DNA of 64,000 nucleotides from NCBI RefSeq assembly GCF_040869045.1, contig NC_090323.1:156198426-156262425 (forward strand). The letters run 5' to 3'. The stretch is from Eurosta solidaginis. Its lineage: Eukaryota > Arthropoda > Insecta > Diptera > Tephritidae. This document shows positions 21,810 to 33,109 of this stretch, one piece after another; position 1 is the first letter of the stretch, and each line of letters begins with the position of its first letter. The position numbers and the translations under genes are program-made. A model generated the notes under the pieces. It did not search any database. It was not told the DNA's origin and saw only the letters and a list, made by a program, of their open reading frames with translations.

Positions 21810-22690
21810 TAGGTTAAACTGGCTGGCCATGGGGAACTCACATAGACTGCTTGAATCCGTAGTGTTACCAGAAGTTTGTATTAAAGCCCAAACTGAAAAA
21901 CCCTATCAAAAACCAGGGTCCGTCCTCTTGGCAAATACTAGAAGCTTCCTAGGACTTAAGCCACTTGCTGCTTCTAGATCTGTTAGCTGTATCACTCCTA
22001 ATAACTGGAGTCTTAGTCTGGCAAGTGCAAGGCACGAGCATAGAACGTGCTCGATCGTTTCCTCCTCCAATCCGCACTTCCTACATCTGCTATCACTGAC
22101 CAAGCCTAATTTAAAGGCATGTGACGCCAAAAGGCAGTGTCCAGTCAGAATACCCGTCATGAGTATACAGTCCTCTCCATTTAATGATAGAAGAAACTTT
22201 GTCGATCATGTGCACCTCTCGTCCAGTCTAATTGGGACGTCTACGGAGCAAGCTTCAAGGGATGCGCCCTTTTTAGATAGTTCATTCGTTTTTTCATTCC
22301 CATCTATTCCCATATGCTATGGGACCCAATATAGATGTATGTTTCTCCCTGTCCCGATTCTCTCCAGAGACTGCTTAAACTCTAACACGCATTCAGATGC
22401 TGTGCTATATAAGATTATTGCCTTAATTGCTGCTTGACTGTCAAAATAAAAGTTAACACGTTTGCAGCTTAACCTATTTTCTTCCATTGTTTCTACTGCT
22501 TTGGTTATGGCTACTAATTCCGCTTGGAAAACGCTACAGTAATCCCGCAGTCTGTAGGGTCTGTTTATTTCCGGATCAGCACAGTATACCGCAGACCCTA
22601 CTCCTTCCACTACTTTGGAACAATCTGTGTAGATTATTTTAATAAACACACTTACACGTGGTGCTGCAATACGGCACCACACAAACTTCT
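21810..22690 (-). pseudogene. LINE remnant: RNase H domain and C-terminal zinc-finger-like end
   Basis: Reading leftward from about 22,690, an RNase H domain starts IIYTDCSKVVEGVGSAVYCA. It has the catalytic D in YTDCSK, an E in CSVFQAELVAI and a D in FYFDSQAAIKA. After frameshifts at 22,160-22,317 comes a C-terminal module with TGILTGHCLLASHAFKLG and CRKCGLEEETIEHVLCSC, the CCHC-like tail seen in R1/LOA-type LINEs that end in RNase H. The reverse transcriptase is missing, so the copy is 5' truncated and decayed. Confidence 0.8.
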
Positions 22691-22998
22691 TTGAGTTTTA
22701 CTTCCATTTTATCCCAAACTTTACTTCCATATATATTTAAACATTACATCCTCAGCTGTTGAAATAAAAGGCAGACTCCCTTTAAAGTCCTCCCAGATCC
22801 TGCCAGACCTGCGGAATATCGCAGAATCACTGAGCTGCTGAAATAAAAGCATAAACAAGGTAGAATAAAAAAAATCCCGCAGCAAGGGTGAACAACAAAA
22901 TTTATGTGGATGAAAAAACCATTTAATTATAGTTAGCCGTATGAATTTATAATATTTCCCATTACTTTCTAGAAGCTTTTGGCTACCTAACGGCTGCT
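22691..22998. other. Unassigned sequence upstream of the mdg1-like element
   Basis: AT-rich sequence with two GAGCTGCTGAAATAAAA-like segments (near 22,752 and 22,831). It could be part of a decayed LTR of the element that follows, but no TG...CA boundaries or primer site are evident. Confidence 0.3.
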
Positions 22999-23415
22999 TT
23001 GCTATGGGCAAAAAGTACATTTCTGCCAATAGATTTAAGTAAAATTAATCCTGTTCAAATGAATGAGGAAACAGATATAATTAGTCAGGAAGAATTTGAA
23101 GCAATATATATTCGTTGCAGTAATTTAGCCCTAGAAGAAGAAAATAAACAGACAGAAGAACATCCAGTAGCAATAGAACCAGTTAGACAGGGCCCTGAGG
23201 CTATAACGATAGAAGAATATAGACGTTGGACAATACAAGTAAAGGTAGAGGAACCAAAGATTCCAAAGCCAAGCAAAATTAAAAGAAAGAGAGGAGGAAA
23301 AAAATTCAACTTAAAAAGGGCTGTAGCCATATTATGTCAAAGAATTAATCTTTCAACAAGCACGGGAGAACGAATCCGCTTAAAAAATAAGATTAGGCAA
23401 TTAAAAGAACTATAA
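22999..23415 (+). CDS. Leader ORF of the mdg1-like element, basic C-terminus, unknown function
   Basis: About 130 residues, likely starting at the Met in NPVQMNEETD. The N-half is acidic (EEFEAIYIRCSNLALEEEN) and the C-half strongly basic (KPSKIKRKRGGKKFNLKR). It lies where mdg1/412 relatives have small accessory frames upstream of gag. No catalytic motif is visible. The C-terminal part is repeated in the 220-bp tandem duplication just downstream. I do not know its function. Confidence 0.45.
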   Translation: MLWAKSTFLPIDLSKINPVQMNEETDIISQEEFEAIYIRCSNLALEEENKQTEEHPVAIEPVRQGPEAITIEEYRRWTIQVKVEEPKIPKPSKIKRKRGGKKFNLKRAVAILCQRINLSTSTGERIRLKNKIRQLKEL

Positions 23416-23672
23416 AAGAATTTTTTTTTTTTTTTGAAAAAAGGAAAAGGATTTACAAGTAAAGGTAGAGGAACCAAAGATTCCAAAGCCAAGCAAAATT
23501 AAAAGAAAGAGAGGAGGAAAAAGATTCAACTTAAAAAGGGCTGTAGCCATATTATGTCAAAGAATTAATCTTTCAACAAGCACGGGAGAACGAATCTGCT
23601 TAAAAAATAAGATTAGGCAAGTAAAAGAACTATAAAAGAATTTTTTTTTTTTTTTGAAAAAAGGAACAGGAT
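23235..23672 (+). repeat. 220-bp tandem duplication
   Basis: The block beginning ACAAGTAAAGGTAGAGGAAC at 23,235 recurs at 23,455 with a handful of substitutions, each copy ending in a T run and GAAAAAAGGAA. It duplicates the 3' part of the leader ORF and its stop. Confidence 0.9.
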
Positions 23673-23925
23673 TTATATTTAATTTACAATGCCGATCAAG
23701 AACCTAATCACTTGACTAGAGAACAAAATAGGAAAACGAGATTTAGAAAAGGAATTACAATGGTTGAAAGGATATTGGAATGACTAGGGAGCCAAATATT
23801 GAGGATATTATTAATCCTACTATTAGAATCGACCTTACAGATCATAAATAAAAATAAATACAAAAAAGAAAAAAAAACACAAAAAAAAAAGAAGGAACAA
23901 AATCTTTGTATATATCTTTTTGACA

Positions 23926-24144
23926 ATGGGAAGCCAAGAAACAAAAGTCACTAATCCAAATTCTAACGTGGTAAACACGGTTCAAATAATAGACCACACT
24001 GAAGCATTGGAAATCATAAAAATTTACTTCCTAGTTATTGTCGTTATTAGCGCTGTGAACTTATTTTTGAGATGCTATTCAACACATAACAAAATTTTGA
24101 AAAAGAAGTACCAGAGCCGAGCAGACGGTCTGGATAAAGTCTAA
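23926..24144 (+). CDS. Small ORF with one membrane-like segment (mdg1-like element)
   Basis: About 72 residues from the ATG at 23,926 (MGSQETKVTNPNSN). A central hydrophobic stretch (IYFLVIVVISAVNLFL) is followed by a basic tail ending SRADGLDKV. The stop is clean. Small frames of this type precede gag in related fly elements. A membrane anchor or RNA-binding role would be guesswork. Intact as written. Confidence 0.5.
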   Translation: MGSQETKVTNPNSNVVNTVQIIDHTEALEIIKIYFLVIVVISAVNLFLRCYSTHNKILKKKYQSRADGLDKV

Positions 24145-24180
24145 ATTCAAACAAATAAATCCTTTTCTCAATGTACATAA

Positions 24181-25440
24181 ATGGGTCAATGGGAAACTCT
24201 TCTCAACACACTTGTGGAAGAAAAGACTTTGACAGAAAAGTCTTATAAATGCATTAATAAAAATACAGCAATGCAAACTGTGACTGTTTTGAAGAATTTC
24301 AATACAAACTTAAAGTTTTTGAATAACATAGGCAATGCTATACACGAGATATATAGCCAGTAAACAGCCAGTCATAAGCTGGAAGTACAACATATTTTTT
24401 CTAGTGTTAGGGATAAATTGGTGTCCTAACTAGCAAGATATAACATTGAGACGTCGGTCCCAACGTCATATGAAAAAGCGACAGAAACAAACTATGATGC
24501 CCCATTAATGAAAAATCAACCCGATTTAGAGCAAACTACAAAAACTGAAATTCTTCATAAAAATTCCCAAACAGAAAACGACAAAATGTCCCAAACAGTT
24601 TTCGAATTTTTAAAGACAGCTTCTCAATTCTGCCAGAATTTGATAATAAAGCCGAGAAGTTACATAGTTTCTTGGATGCTTTGGATATCCTAGAACAAAA
24701 CCGTGAGGCTATAGCAGTTTCGATGATAAAAACAAAGCTGAAAGGAACGGCTAGAAACCTGTTAGGAACTGAAAGCTCAATTGAAGCAATAAAACATAAA
24801 CTAAAAACAGCAATCAAAGGTGAATCAGTCGAAGTTTTGACAGCAAAACTCCTGAACATACACCAAGGCAGCAAATCGGCCAAACAATATACTGCCGAAA
24901 TTGAAAAACTGACTAAATCCTTGGAACAAGCATACATATCAGACGAACTAACACCAGAAGGTGCTCCAATGAGAAGGTGAAAACAATTATGTAGTCTGGA
25001 ACGTTCACCTCAATGAAGAAGCTGTTTCAAAATTCACCAACAGTTGCACAGAAATAACTGGAAATCCAAATTCACTTTTGCATATTCGCCAACAACATTA
25101 CTTTAGAGGTAAGTTCCTTAGGGGTTATCAAAATAATAATTGTAGAGCAATCAGAGGCGCACACTCAACTATTATAATAACAAAAATAATAATAACTATT
25201 ACAGAGCAAATATCCATAGATCTGGTAAACATTTCGGATCGCGAGGTTACAACCGTAATAATACGAGAAATGTCAGATATGTTACCCAACAGGAAAACTA
25301 GACAACTCCACCTCAATAAACCAAAAATTGTATGTTTTCAATTTACACCTCAATAGCTACATATCTTCCAGAACAACTTTGAATAATTCCATTTCAACAT
25401 TTCTGATCGATACAGGAGCAGATATTTCAATTATAAACAA
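24181..25440 (+). pseudogene. mdg1-like gag and start of protease (broken)
   Basis: A short frame at 24,181-24,360 is followed by frameshifted gag pieces. The clearest piece, near 24,660-24,960, reads FLDALDILEQNREAIAVS, KLKGTARNLLG and AKQYTAEIEKLTKSLEQA. An Asn-rich stretch follows at 25,120-25,220. At 25,396-25,440 begins the aspartic protease signature LIDTGADISIIN, which is cut by the insertion at about 25,443. The frame changes between pieces, so no complete gag can be made. Confidence 0.75.
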
Positions 25441-26248
25441 GTAAGAACGGGACTGCCGAAGACTTCATACCTTTCATGAATGGGGCTGAACAATAATCTT
25501 ATCCCGTTCGTAATCTCCGAATAATCGGATGTATAAGATAAGAAATATATAGTGAACAGATCTACATACCTTAACGATTTTTAAGATAAATATAAAATAA
25601 AAAACAGGTAGGTACTTTGTGTGAGGATGCAAAGTTTCAGGTTTTTTGTGGTCTGCGTGTAAAAACTATGACTACGAATCACGTATTTCAACAATATATG
25701 ACGTATACGTAACTATTTGATGAATTTTGAAGCTTTTAGCCGTAAAAAGGGGGCAAAAATTAGAGTTTATATCGGGTATATAATATATATAGCACCGATC
25801 TCTATGATTTTTTCAGACAACAATATATGCTATATACGTAAGCATTTGGTGAAATTTGAAGCTTCTAGCTGTTAAAATGGGGAAGAAATTGCGCAAAGTT
25901 TCTTATCTGAACAATCGGTTGTATGGGATATATACTATATATACCACCGGTATCTATGATTTTCTCAGACAACAATATATGCTATACACGTAAGCATTTG
26001 GTGAAATTTGAACATATCTAAACGATTTTTAAGATAAATATAAAATAAAAAATTGGTAGGTAATCTGTGTGAGGATGCAAAGCTTCACGTTTTTTGTGGT
26101 CTGCATGTAAAAACTATGACTACGAATCACGTATTTTAAAAATATATGACTTAAACGTAACTATTTGATGAAATTTGATGAATTTTGAAGCTTCTAGCCG
26201 TAAAAAAGGGGCAAAAATGACAGTTTATATGAAGTATATAATATATAT

Positions 26249-26728
26249 ATGCTTCACTGGCCCGATGGCCTCCCATCATATATCAGCAGACGTAAATTGC
26301 TCGGACTCCAGGCTTTGTATGACCGTAGAACTTGTATCTCACTCATTCTTGCCTATAACGTTATCAACGGTAATATAAACTGCCCTGATTTATCTAATTT
26401 ATTCGTTTCATATATTCCATTACGTGATCTAAGGCACACCAGACTATTTGTTGAAGTAACTCATCGAACGAATTACGCGTTGAATGAACCCATATCCAAG
26501 GCTTTACACCTAGCAAATCGATATAGTGGTCTTCTTAACTTTAATAATAGCATTTATAAATTTAAGCTTGAACTTTTCTCTATTTTTAACTAGTCTGTAA
26601 GGAAGTTTGTACTTTTTAGACCGAAATATAAATATAATATAAAAAATATAATATAATATAATATAATAATATAATAATATATAATATAATAAAATATAAT
26701 ATAATATATAATATAATATAATATATAC
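26249..26728 (+). pseudogene. 5'-truncated LINE: extreme C-terminus of a reverse transcriptase plus (TATAA)n tail
   Basis: The frame at 26,249-26,593 encodes about 114 residues (LPSYISRRKLLGLQALYDRR, SLILAYNVINGNIN, RTNYALNEPISKALHLANR). This is the conserved C-terminal thumb-like segment of jockey/CR1-type LINEs, and it ends in a natural stop. An AT tail of TATAA-like units follows, to about 26,728. The copy starts abruptly in AT repeats of the host element. The 5' truncation and tail suggest target-primed insertion. Confidence 0.75.
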
Positions 26729-29230
26729 CACCGACCTCTACGATTTTTTCAGACAACAATATATGCTATATACGTAAGCAATCGGTGAAATTTGAAGCTG
26801 ATAGCTGTTAAAATGGGGCCGAAATCGCAAAAAAAAATATATATATACTATATATACCATCATATATATATTATATATATCACCGATCTCTATGATTTTT
26901 TGACACAACAATACATACTATATACGTAAGCATTTTGTGAAATTTGAAGCTTCTAGCTGTTAAAACGGGGCAGAAATTGCGCAAAGTTTCTTATCTGAAC
27001 AATCGGTTGTATGAGATATATACTATATATACAACCGATCTCTATGATTTTTTCAGACAACAATATATGCTATATACGTAAGCAATCGGTGAAATTTGAA
27101 GCTTATAGCTGTTAAAATGGGGCCGAAATCGCAAAAAAAATATATATATACTATATATATATACTATATATACCATCATATATATATTACATATATCACC
27201 GATCTCTATGATTTTTTGACACAACAATACATACTATATACGTAAGCAATTGGTGAAATTTGAAGCTTATAGCTGTTAAAATGGGGCCGAAATCGCAAAA
27301 AAAATATATATATACTATATATATATACTATATATACCATCATATATATATTATATATATCACCGATCTCTATGATTTTTTGACACAACAATACATACAA
27401 TATACGTAAGCATTTTGTGAAATTTGAAGCTTCTAGCTGTTAAAACGGGGCAGAAATTGCGCAAAGTTTCTTATCTGAACAATCGGTTGTATGAGATATA
27501 TACTATATATACAACCGATCTCTATGATTTTTTCAGACAACAATATATGCTATATACGTAAGCAATCGGTGAAATTTGAAGCTTATAGCTGTTAAAATGG
27601 GGCCGAAATCGCAAAAAAAAATATATATATACTATATATATATACTATATATACCATCATATATATATTATATATATCACCGATCTCTATGATTTTTTGA
27701 CACAACAATACATACAATATACGTAAGCATTTTGTGAAATTTGAAGCTTCTAGCTGTTAAAACGGGGCAGAAATTGCGCAAAGTTTCTTATCTGAACAAT
27801 CGGTTGTATGAGATATATACTATATATACAACCGATCTCTATGATTTTTTCAGACAACAATATATGCTATATACGTAAGCAATCGGTGAAATTTGAAGCT
27901 TATAGCTGTTAAAATGGGGCCGAAATCGCAAAAAAAATATATATATACTATATATATATACTATATATACCATCATATATATATTACATATATCACCGAT
28001 CTCTATGATTTTTTGACACAACAATACATACTATATACGTAAGCAATTGGTGAAATTTGAAGCTTATAGCTGTTAAAATGGGGTAGAAATTGCGAAAAGT
28101 TTCTTATCTGAACAATCGGTTGTATGAGATATATACTATATATACAACCGATCTCTATCATTTTTTCAGACAACAATATATGCTATATACGTAAGCAATT
28201 GGTGAAATTTGAAGCTTACAGCTGTTAAAATGGGGTAGAAATTGCGAAAAGTTTCTTATCTGAACAATCGGTTGTAGGAGATATATACTATATATACAAC
28301 CGATCTCTATGATTTTTTCAGACAACAATATATGCTATATACGTAAGCAATCGGTGAAATTTGAAGCTTATAGCTGTTAAAATGGGGTAGAAATTGCGAA
28401 AAGTTTCTTATCTGAACAATCGGTTGTATGAGATATATACTATATATACAACCGATCTCTATGATTTTTTCAGACAACAATAAATGCTATATACGTAAGC
28501 AATCGGTGAAATTTGAAGCTTACAGCTGTTAAAATGGGGTAGAAATTGCGAAAAGTTTCTTATCTGAACAATCGGTTGTATGAGATATATACTATATATA
28601 CAACCGATCTCTATGATTTTTTCAGACAACAATATATGCTATATACGTAAGCAATCGGTGAAATTTGAAGTTTACAGCTGTTAAAATGGGGTAGAAATTG
28701 CGAAAAGTTTCTTATCTGAACAATCGGTTGTATGAGATATATACTATATATACAACCGATCTTTATGATTTTTTCAGACAACAATATATGCTATATACGT
28801 AAGCAATCGGTGAAAGTTGAAGCTTATAGCTGTTAAAATGGGGTAGAAATTGCGAAAAGTTTCTTATCTGAACAATCGGTTGTATGAGATATATACTATA
28901 TATACAACCGATCTCTATGATTTTTTCAGACAACAATATATGCTATATACGTATGTATTCGGTGAAATTTGAAGCTTCTAGCTGTTAAAATGGGGCTAAA
29001 ATTTGCGAAAATATATATATATATACTATATATATACTATATATATATACTATATATACCACCGATCTTTATGATTTTTTCAGACAACAATATATGCTAT
29101 ATACGTAAGCATTTGTTGAAATTTGAAGCCACTAGCTCTTAAAATAGGGCAGTAATTACGAAAAGTTCCTTATCTGAACAATCGGTTGTGGGGGATATAT
29201 ACTACATATACGACCGATCTCATCAATTTT
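26729..29230 (+). repeat. 152-bp satellite array with a dimeric higher-order region
   Basis: From 28,149 the landmark CGATCTCTAT recurs at 28,149, 28,301, 28,453, 28,605, 28,757 and 28,909, an exact 152-bp period. In 26,880-28,140 a two-monomer unit of about 317 bp recurs. One monomer type has GACACAACAATACATAC and AACGGGGCAG; the other has CAGACAACAATATATGC and ATGGGGCCG. AT dinucleotide runs separate them. The frames it contains are artefacts. Confidence 0.92.
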
Positions 29231-29635
29231 TTCAGGCAATAATATGTGGAATATACGAAAGTATATGGTGAAGTCTGAAGCTTGAATCTGTTAAATTGGG
29301 TAAGATATTACAAAAATCCTCTTTTTCTGAAAAATCGGTTGTATGGAGGATATATGCTATAGTGGTCCGATCCGGTCGGTTCCGACAAATGTCTAATCGG
29401 ACACCCAAATACACCCGCTCACCAAATTTTATCAAGATATCTCAAAAATTGAGGGACTAGTTTGCATACAAACAGACAGACGGACAGACGGACATGGCTA
29501 AATCAACTCAGCTCTTCAACCTGATTATTTCGGTATAGTTAATGGTGGGTCTATCTATCTTCCTTTAAGGACTTACAATTTTCGGTTTCGTGACGAAATT
29601 AATATACCATTTCATTTTCATGAAAGGTATAAAAA

Positions 29636-30093
29636 GGTCAAATTGACAGCAATGTCACAATTAATAATTGACAAAAAACAGATTTAAGAGGAATTGGTCA
29701 AGGTATAACAAGCACTATTGGCACGGTTAAAGCAGATTTAAAAGATGATTATATATTAATTAGACACAAATTTCACATAGTAGAAGACAATTTCCCAATC
29801 CAATGCGATGGAATATTAGGATTAGATTTCTTTAAAAAATATAATTGCATTTTAGGTTATCAAAAAGAAGGAGACACCCTAATACTAAGATCATATGATT
29901 ACCCAGAAAACATAAGAATTATGACTAATGAACCATCAATCAATAGTATTTTAATTCCCGCAAGATCAGAAGTAGTTCGACAAATTCGCATTAAAAATAA
30001 TAATTCCGAATTACTAATTCCACAACAACAATTATCTGAAGGCATCTTTATTGCAAACACCTTAGCAAATTCACACCAAACATTTGTTAGAAT
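29636..30093 (+). pseudogene. mdg1-like protease C-part and pre-RT spacer
   Basis: Resumes the host element after the satellite insertion. It encodes IRHKFHIVEDNFPIQCDGIL and GLDFFKKYNCILGYQ (protease flap and C-terminal region), then SILIPARSEVVRQIRIKN and EGIFIANTLANSHQTFVRI, a conserved linker before RT in mdg1/412 elements. The frame is interrupted by a stop near 29,685 and by a hAT insertion at 30,094, after which the linker continues at 30,967. Confidence 0.75.
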
Positions 30094-30958
30094 AGGGGGC
30101 GTAGTGACGGGGGATTTTGGGGGTTTAAACCAATTGATTTAAAATCAACCAACTTATTGCATGCGTGAATATCATCAATTCAGGCGTTTGCTCGTTTGCC
30201 TCAACCGCGATTACATTCATAAACATTGCTTACGGTTCTGTTTGTTTGCCGAACTAAACGATACTAATTCTCGTGCTTTGATTTTATTCTCCACATTTAA
30301 ATAATGTTAAATTTACAGCATTATTTTCCATGTGGTAAAACATTATTATAATGTAATATCTACATTTTTTTTTTTTTTCATATCAAAAACACATTTCAAA
30401 AATGTAAAATTCGAATTATTTGATAAATGAAAAAATAATGTGTTTTTCACATTTTAAAATGTTAAAAACACATTAGTGTTTTTTCCGGGTAGATATGACT
30501 TTTCTAAATAACATTTTTTTATTCGATCAGTTTCTTTCTTTTGAATTTTATATACGTGTACGTTAGATCTCATGCATTGGCTCAAAAAGCATGAATTCTA
30601 CTTATTCCTGAAGGAGGTACTTCGTTTTTTTTTATCAATTTATCTATGGAATGCGGTTCTGTGGCTTTTCCTAATAATCACATGCTGTTGAAAATCTTGT
30701 GTACGCTTCCAGTAACAACGGCAACGAACCAGAGATCGTTTTCAACTCTTAGGCTGAAACTATTTGAGAAACACGATGAGTGAAAATCGATTGAATGACT
30801 GTGCATCACTAAGCATCCACCGTGATCAAATTGTTACCGTTGATGAAGTTTTAGATGAAAAGGCAAAGAAAATCCGACGCATGCCAAGATTTCAATATAC
30901 GCACTGAAAAAACAATTTTTTTTGAACCCCCCAAGGCGATTTCCTGGCTACGCCCCTG
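30094..30958 (+). mobile_element. hAT DNA transposon remnant with 8-bp target duplication
   Basis: Ends are AGGGGGCGTAGTGAC and, on the other strand, CAGGGGCGTAGCCAG, the terminal pattern common in hAT elements. GTTAGAAT occurs at both sides (30,086-30,093 and 30,959-30,966). Near 30,690-30,885 it retains the hAT dimerisation tail: CTTCCAGTAACAACGGCAAC encodes LPVTTAT, followed by a SFSTLRLK-type segment, and MSENRLNDCASLSIHRDQIV near 30,777. Most of the transposase is deleted and the rest is AT-rich. Transposition in trans would need intact TIRs, which here are imperfect. Confidence 0.88.
30650..30890 (+). pseudogene. hAT transposase C-terminal fragment
   Basis: Contains LLKILCTLPVTTATNQRSFS and, in a shifted frame, NRLNDCASLSIHRDQIVTVD with DEKAKKIRRM at the end. 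This corresponds to the last ~70 residues of hAT transposases (dimerisation region). A frameshift sits near 30,770. The catalytic part is absent. Confidence 0.75.
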
Positions 30959-30966
30959 GTTAGAAT

Positions 30967-32636
30967 TATAAATACAACAGATAAAAATGCAAAACTCCAA
31001 AATTTCAATATACGCACTGAAAATTTGAGTGACTATACAATAATAAAAAATAATACACTTGAAAATGAGGCCAACAGCAAAGAAGAATTAGAAAGACTGA
31101 ATAAAAACTTTCCACACTTTGCAAATAAATCACTTAACGCATTATGCGCAGAGTTCATTGACATTTTTTTAATTAGACATAGAACCAATTACTACTAATA
31201 ATTTTTACAAACAAGAACTTCATATGAAAGACAATAACCCAGTTTACGTAAAAAAGCTATAGAATACCAGAAGCCCATAAGAATGAAATTAATAAACAAG
31301 TAAAAAAATTAATTAAAGACGACATAATAAACTTTCAATTTCAGAATTTAATAGTCCAATTCTATTGGTGTCCAAAAAATCACTTCCAAATAAAAAATAA
31401 AAAAGATGGAGAATGGTTGTTGAGACAAGTAAAGAAAAAGCTAACTGCAGATTAATTCCCGTTGCCAAGAATTGATGATATACTAGATCAATTAAGAAGA
31501 GCTAAATAGTTTTCATACTTAGATTTAATATCCGGTTTTCACCAAATAGATCTCAGCCCAGAGTCAAGATACATTACATCATTTACAGCCGATGATGGCA
31601 CATACCGCTTTAAAAGACTACCTTACGGTCTCAAAGTAGCTCCAAACTCATTCCAGAGGATGATGAAATTAGCATTCGCAGGCTTGAAACCAGCACAAGC
31701 ATTTTTGTACATGGACGATCTAGTAGTATTAGGATCCGAAAATCATATCATAAAAAATTTACGGGATGTTTTCGCAACTTGTAGGAAATATAATTTAATA
31801 ATAATAATAATAAACCCAACGGATAAATACCCTCCAAAGCCCGCCCAACCGACACGAGAGGCGCATCGGCATGACGCACGGATTTTCTTTTTGCCGAGTT
31901 GTTGATAGGCGGAGGTTTGTTAAACGTTGAGATCTAAAACTGCTCAGCTACAGAATAAATATCATCAGCTGAGTATTATACATAACAGTTGGAAATAATA
32001 CATATACTATATAGTTAAATAAGTGAACATTTTATATAAAGATTTATTTTTATATTTTTTATTATTATTTTGTTACTGTCCTTTATAGTAAAAAGTTAAT
32101 CTGTTTAAAATTACATCCGGATAAATGCCTATTTTTCAATCAAGAAGTAACTTACCTTGGTCATAAATGCACAAGCAATGGAATTTTACCAGACCCCAAT
32201 AAGTTTGAAACTGTTAAAAACTATCCGACTCCTAAAAATGCGGATGAAGCAAAAAGATTCGTCACATTTTGCAATTATTACAGAAGATTCATTCCAAATT
32301 TTGCAGAATACTCTAGAATATTAACAAGATTTTTTAAGAAAAATGTAGTTTTTGATTGGACAGAGGATTTTAAAAAATCTTTTGACTATTTGAAAGCTGC
32401 ATTAATAAGCGCTAATATTCTACAAGATCCCGATTTCAGTAAACAATTTTGTATAACAACAGATGCTAGCGGCTATGCTTGTGGGTCAGTTTTGAGTCAA
32501 GAGTACGAAGGAAAACAACTACCAGTTGCATACGCGTCTAGGTCATTTGCAAAAGGAGAAAATAACAAAGCCACAATTGGAAAAGAATTTGCTGCCATTC
32601 ATTGGGCCATAACATATTTTAGACCATAGACCATAA
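30967..32636 (+). pseudogene. mdg1-like reverse transcriptase and RNase H (broken)
   Basis: The linker continues to about 31,300 (NNTLENEANSKEELERL). RT motifs follow, with in-frame stops near 31,456 and 31,509: YLDLISGFHQIDLSPES, RFKRLPYGLKVAPNSFQ, and the palm FLYMDDLVVLGSE near 31,708. A 303-bp insert (31,795-32,097) cuts RT. After it come YLGHKCTSNGILPDP and the RNase H segment ITTDASGYACGSVLSQ, FAKGENNKATIGKEFAAIHW. The RNase H frame at 32,390-32,629 is open and then stops at ITYFRP, just before the usual YIYG. Confidence 0.85.
31795..32097. mobile_element. ~300-bp AT-rich insert in the reverse transcriptase
   Basis: RT coding text stops after RKYNL at about 31,795 and resumes at KLHPDKCLF near 32,105. 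The insert starts with a TAA triplet run and ends near TTTTATTATTATTTTG, which is loosely inverted to its start. The boundaries and origin are uncertain; no target duplication is clear. Confidence 0.55.
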
Positions 32637-33097
32637 AACCAGTAATATAAAAAATAAAAGTCACAATGAGAACCTTAATATATATGAAACGGTAAATAAA
32701 TGTGAAGTAAAGAGACTAGTCTAGCTCGTTTTCGATCCTCCGAAATTATATTTCAAAAAGGGAAAGAAAATTTGTTGCGAGATAAATATAAAAAACCTAA
32801 TTGTTGAGGCGAAGATTAACCTAGGCCAATTCTTTACCAGGCTTATGGAAGAAGCCGGCAATTTAGGAATTGGAAAAATACAGTTGTCCTTAGGAGACAG
32901 ATTGTTTAATTATACTCGAGTAGACACATTTAAGGAGAAATGTACCAAAGTTCTCAAAAATTTAATATAGCATTAACTCCGAAGATTATGCACGTCACAA
33001 GTAACGAAAAAATTAAAGAAATTCTTCATAAATATTATGAAGATCCTGCTTTTGGTGGCCACCCAGGAATAAATCGTACGACAAACAAATTTTAATT
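32637..33097 (+). pseudogene. mdg1-like connection region and integrase zinc-binding remnant
   Basis: After the RNase H stop, decayed text resumes with EAKINLGQFFTRLMEEAGNL. At about 32,990-33,095 comes KIKEILHKYYEDPAFGGHPG then INRTTNKF, the H-x-H half of the integrase HHCC domain. The sequence breaks off at 33,097, where unrelated LINE sequence begins; the DDE core is absent. Confidence 0.7.
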
Positions 33098-33109
33098 TAT
33101 TTCAAACAT

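Larger units (their letters stand above)
25443..29634 (+). mobile_element. Satellite-bearing non-autonomous element (4.2 kb) nested in the protease
   Basis: It splits the mdg1-like protease coding region. Subterminal inverted repeats ATACCTTTCATGAA (25,467-25,480) and TTCATGAAAGGTAT (29,617-29,630) mark its ends. The body is a divergent left segment, a nested LINE 3' end, a long 152-bp satellite array (to about 29,230), and a conserved right segment (GGTCCGATCCGGTCGGTTCC; 'cagacagacggacagacgga' type text). Two pieces of another copy, reversed, lie at 52,321-52,824 and 61,373-61,600. No transposase is seen; the superfamily is uncertain (Helitron-like or other). Confidence 0.7.
22999..33097 (+). 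mobile_element. mdg1/412-like Ty3/gypsy element, decayed and split by three insertions
   Basis: Ordered remnants of one element: leader ORF (22,999-23,415), a small membrane-segment ORF (23,926-24,144), gag (24,181-25,360), protease (25,396-25,440, resuming at 29,636), reverse transcriptase (about 31,310-32,150), RNase H (to 32,630), and the integrase zinc-binding region (to 33,097). The gag segment (KLKGTARNLLGTESS, GESVEVLTAKLLNIHQG) and the pre-RT spacer are mdg1/412 style. Foreign DNA interrupts it at about 25,443-29,634, 30,094-30,958 and 31,795-32,097. Many stops and frameshifts are present, and the integrase core and 3' LTR are missing. No 5' LTR was recognised. Confidence 0.8.

Noticed and set aside
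21829..22437. 202-codon plus-strand ORF
   Set aside because: Antisense of the LINE RNase H and C-terminal segment; the minus-strand motifs are decisive.
26729..29230. Regular repeats that could suggest a CRISPR array
   Set aside because: Units are contiguous 152-bp monomers without unique spacers, in a eukaryotic transposon context. It is a satellite.
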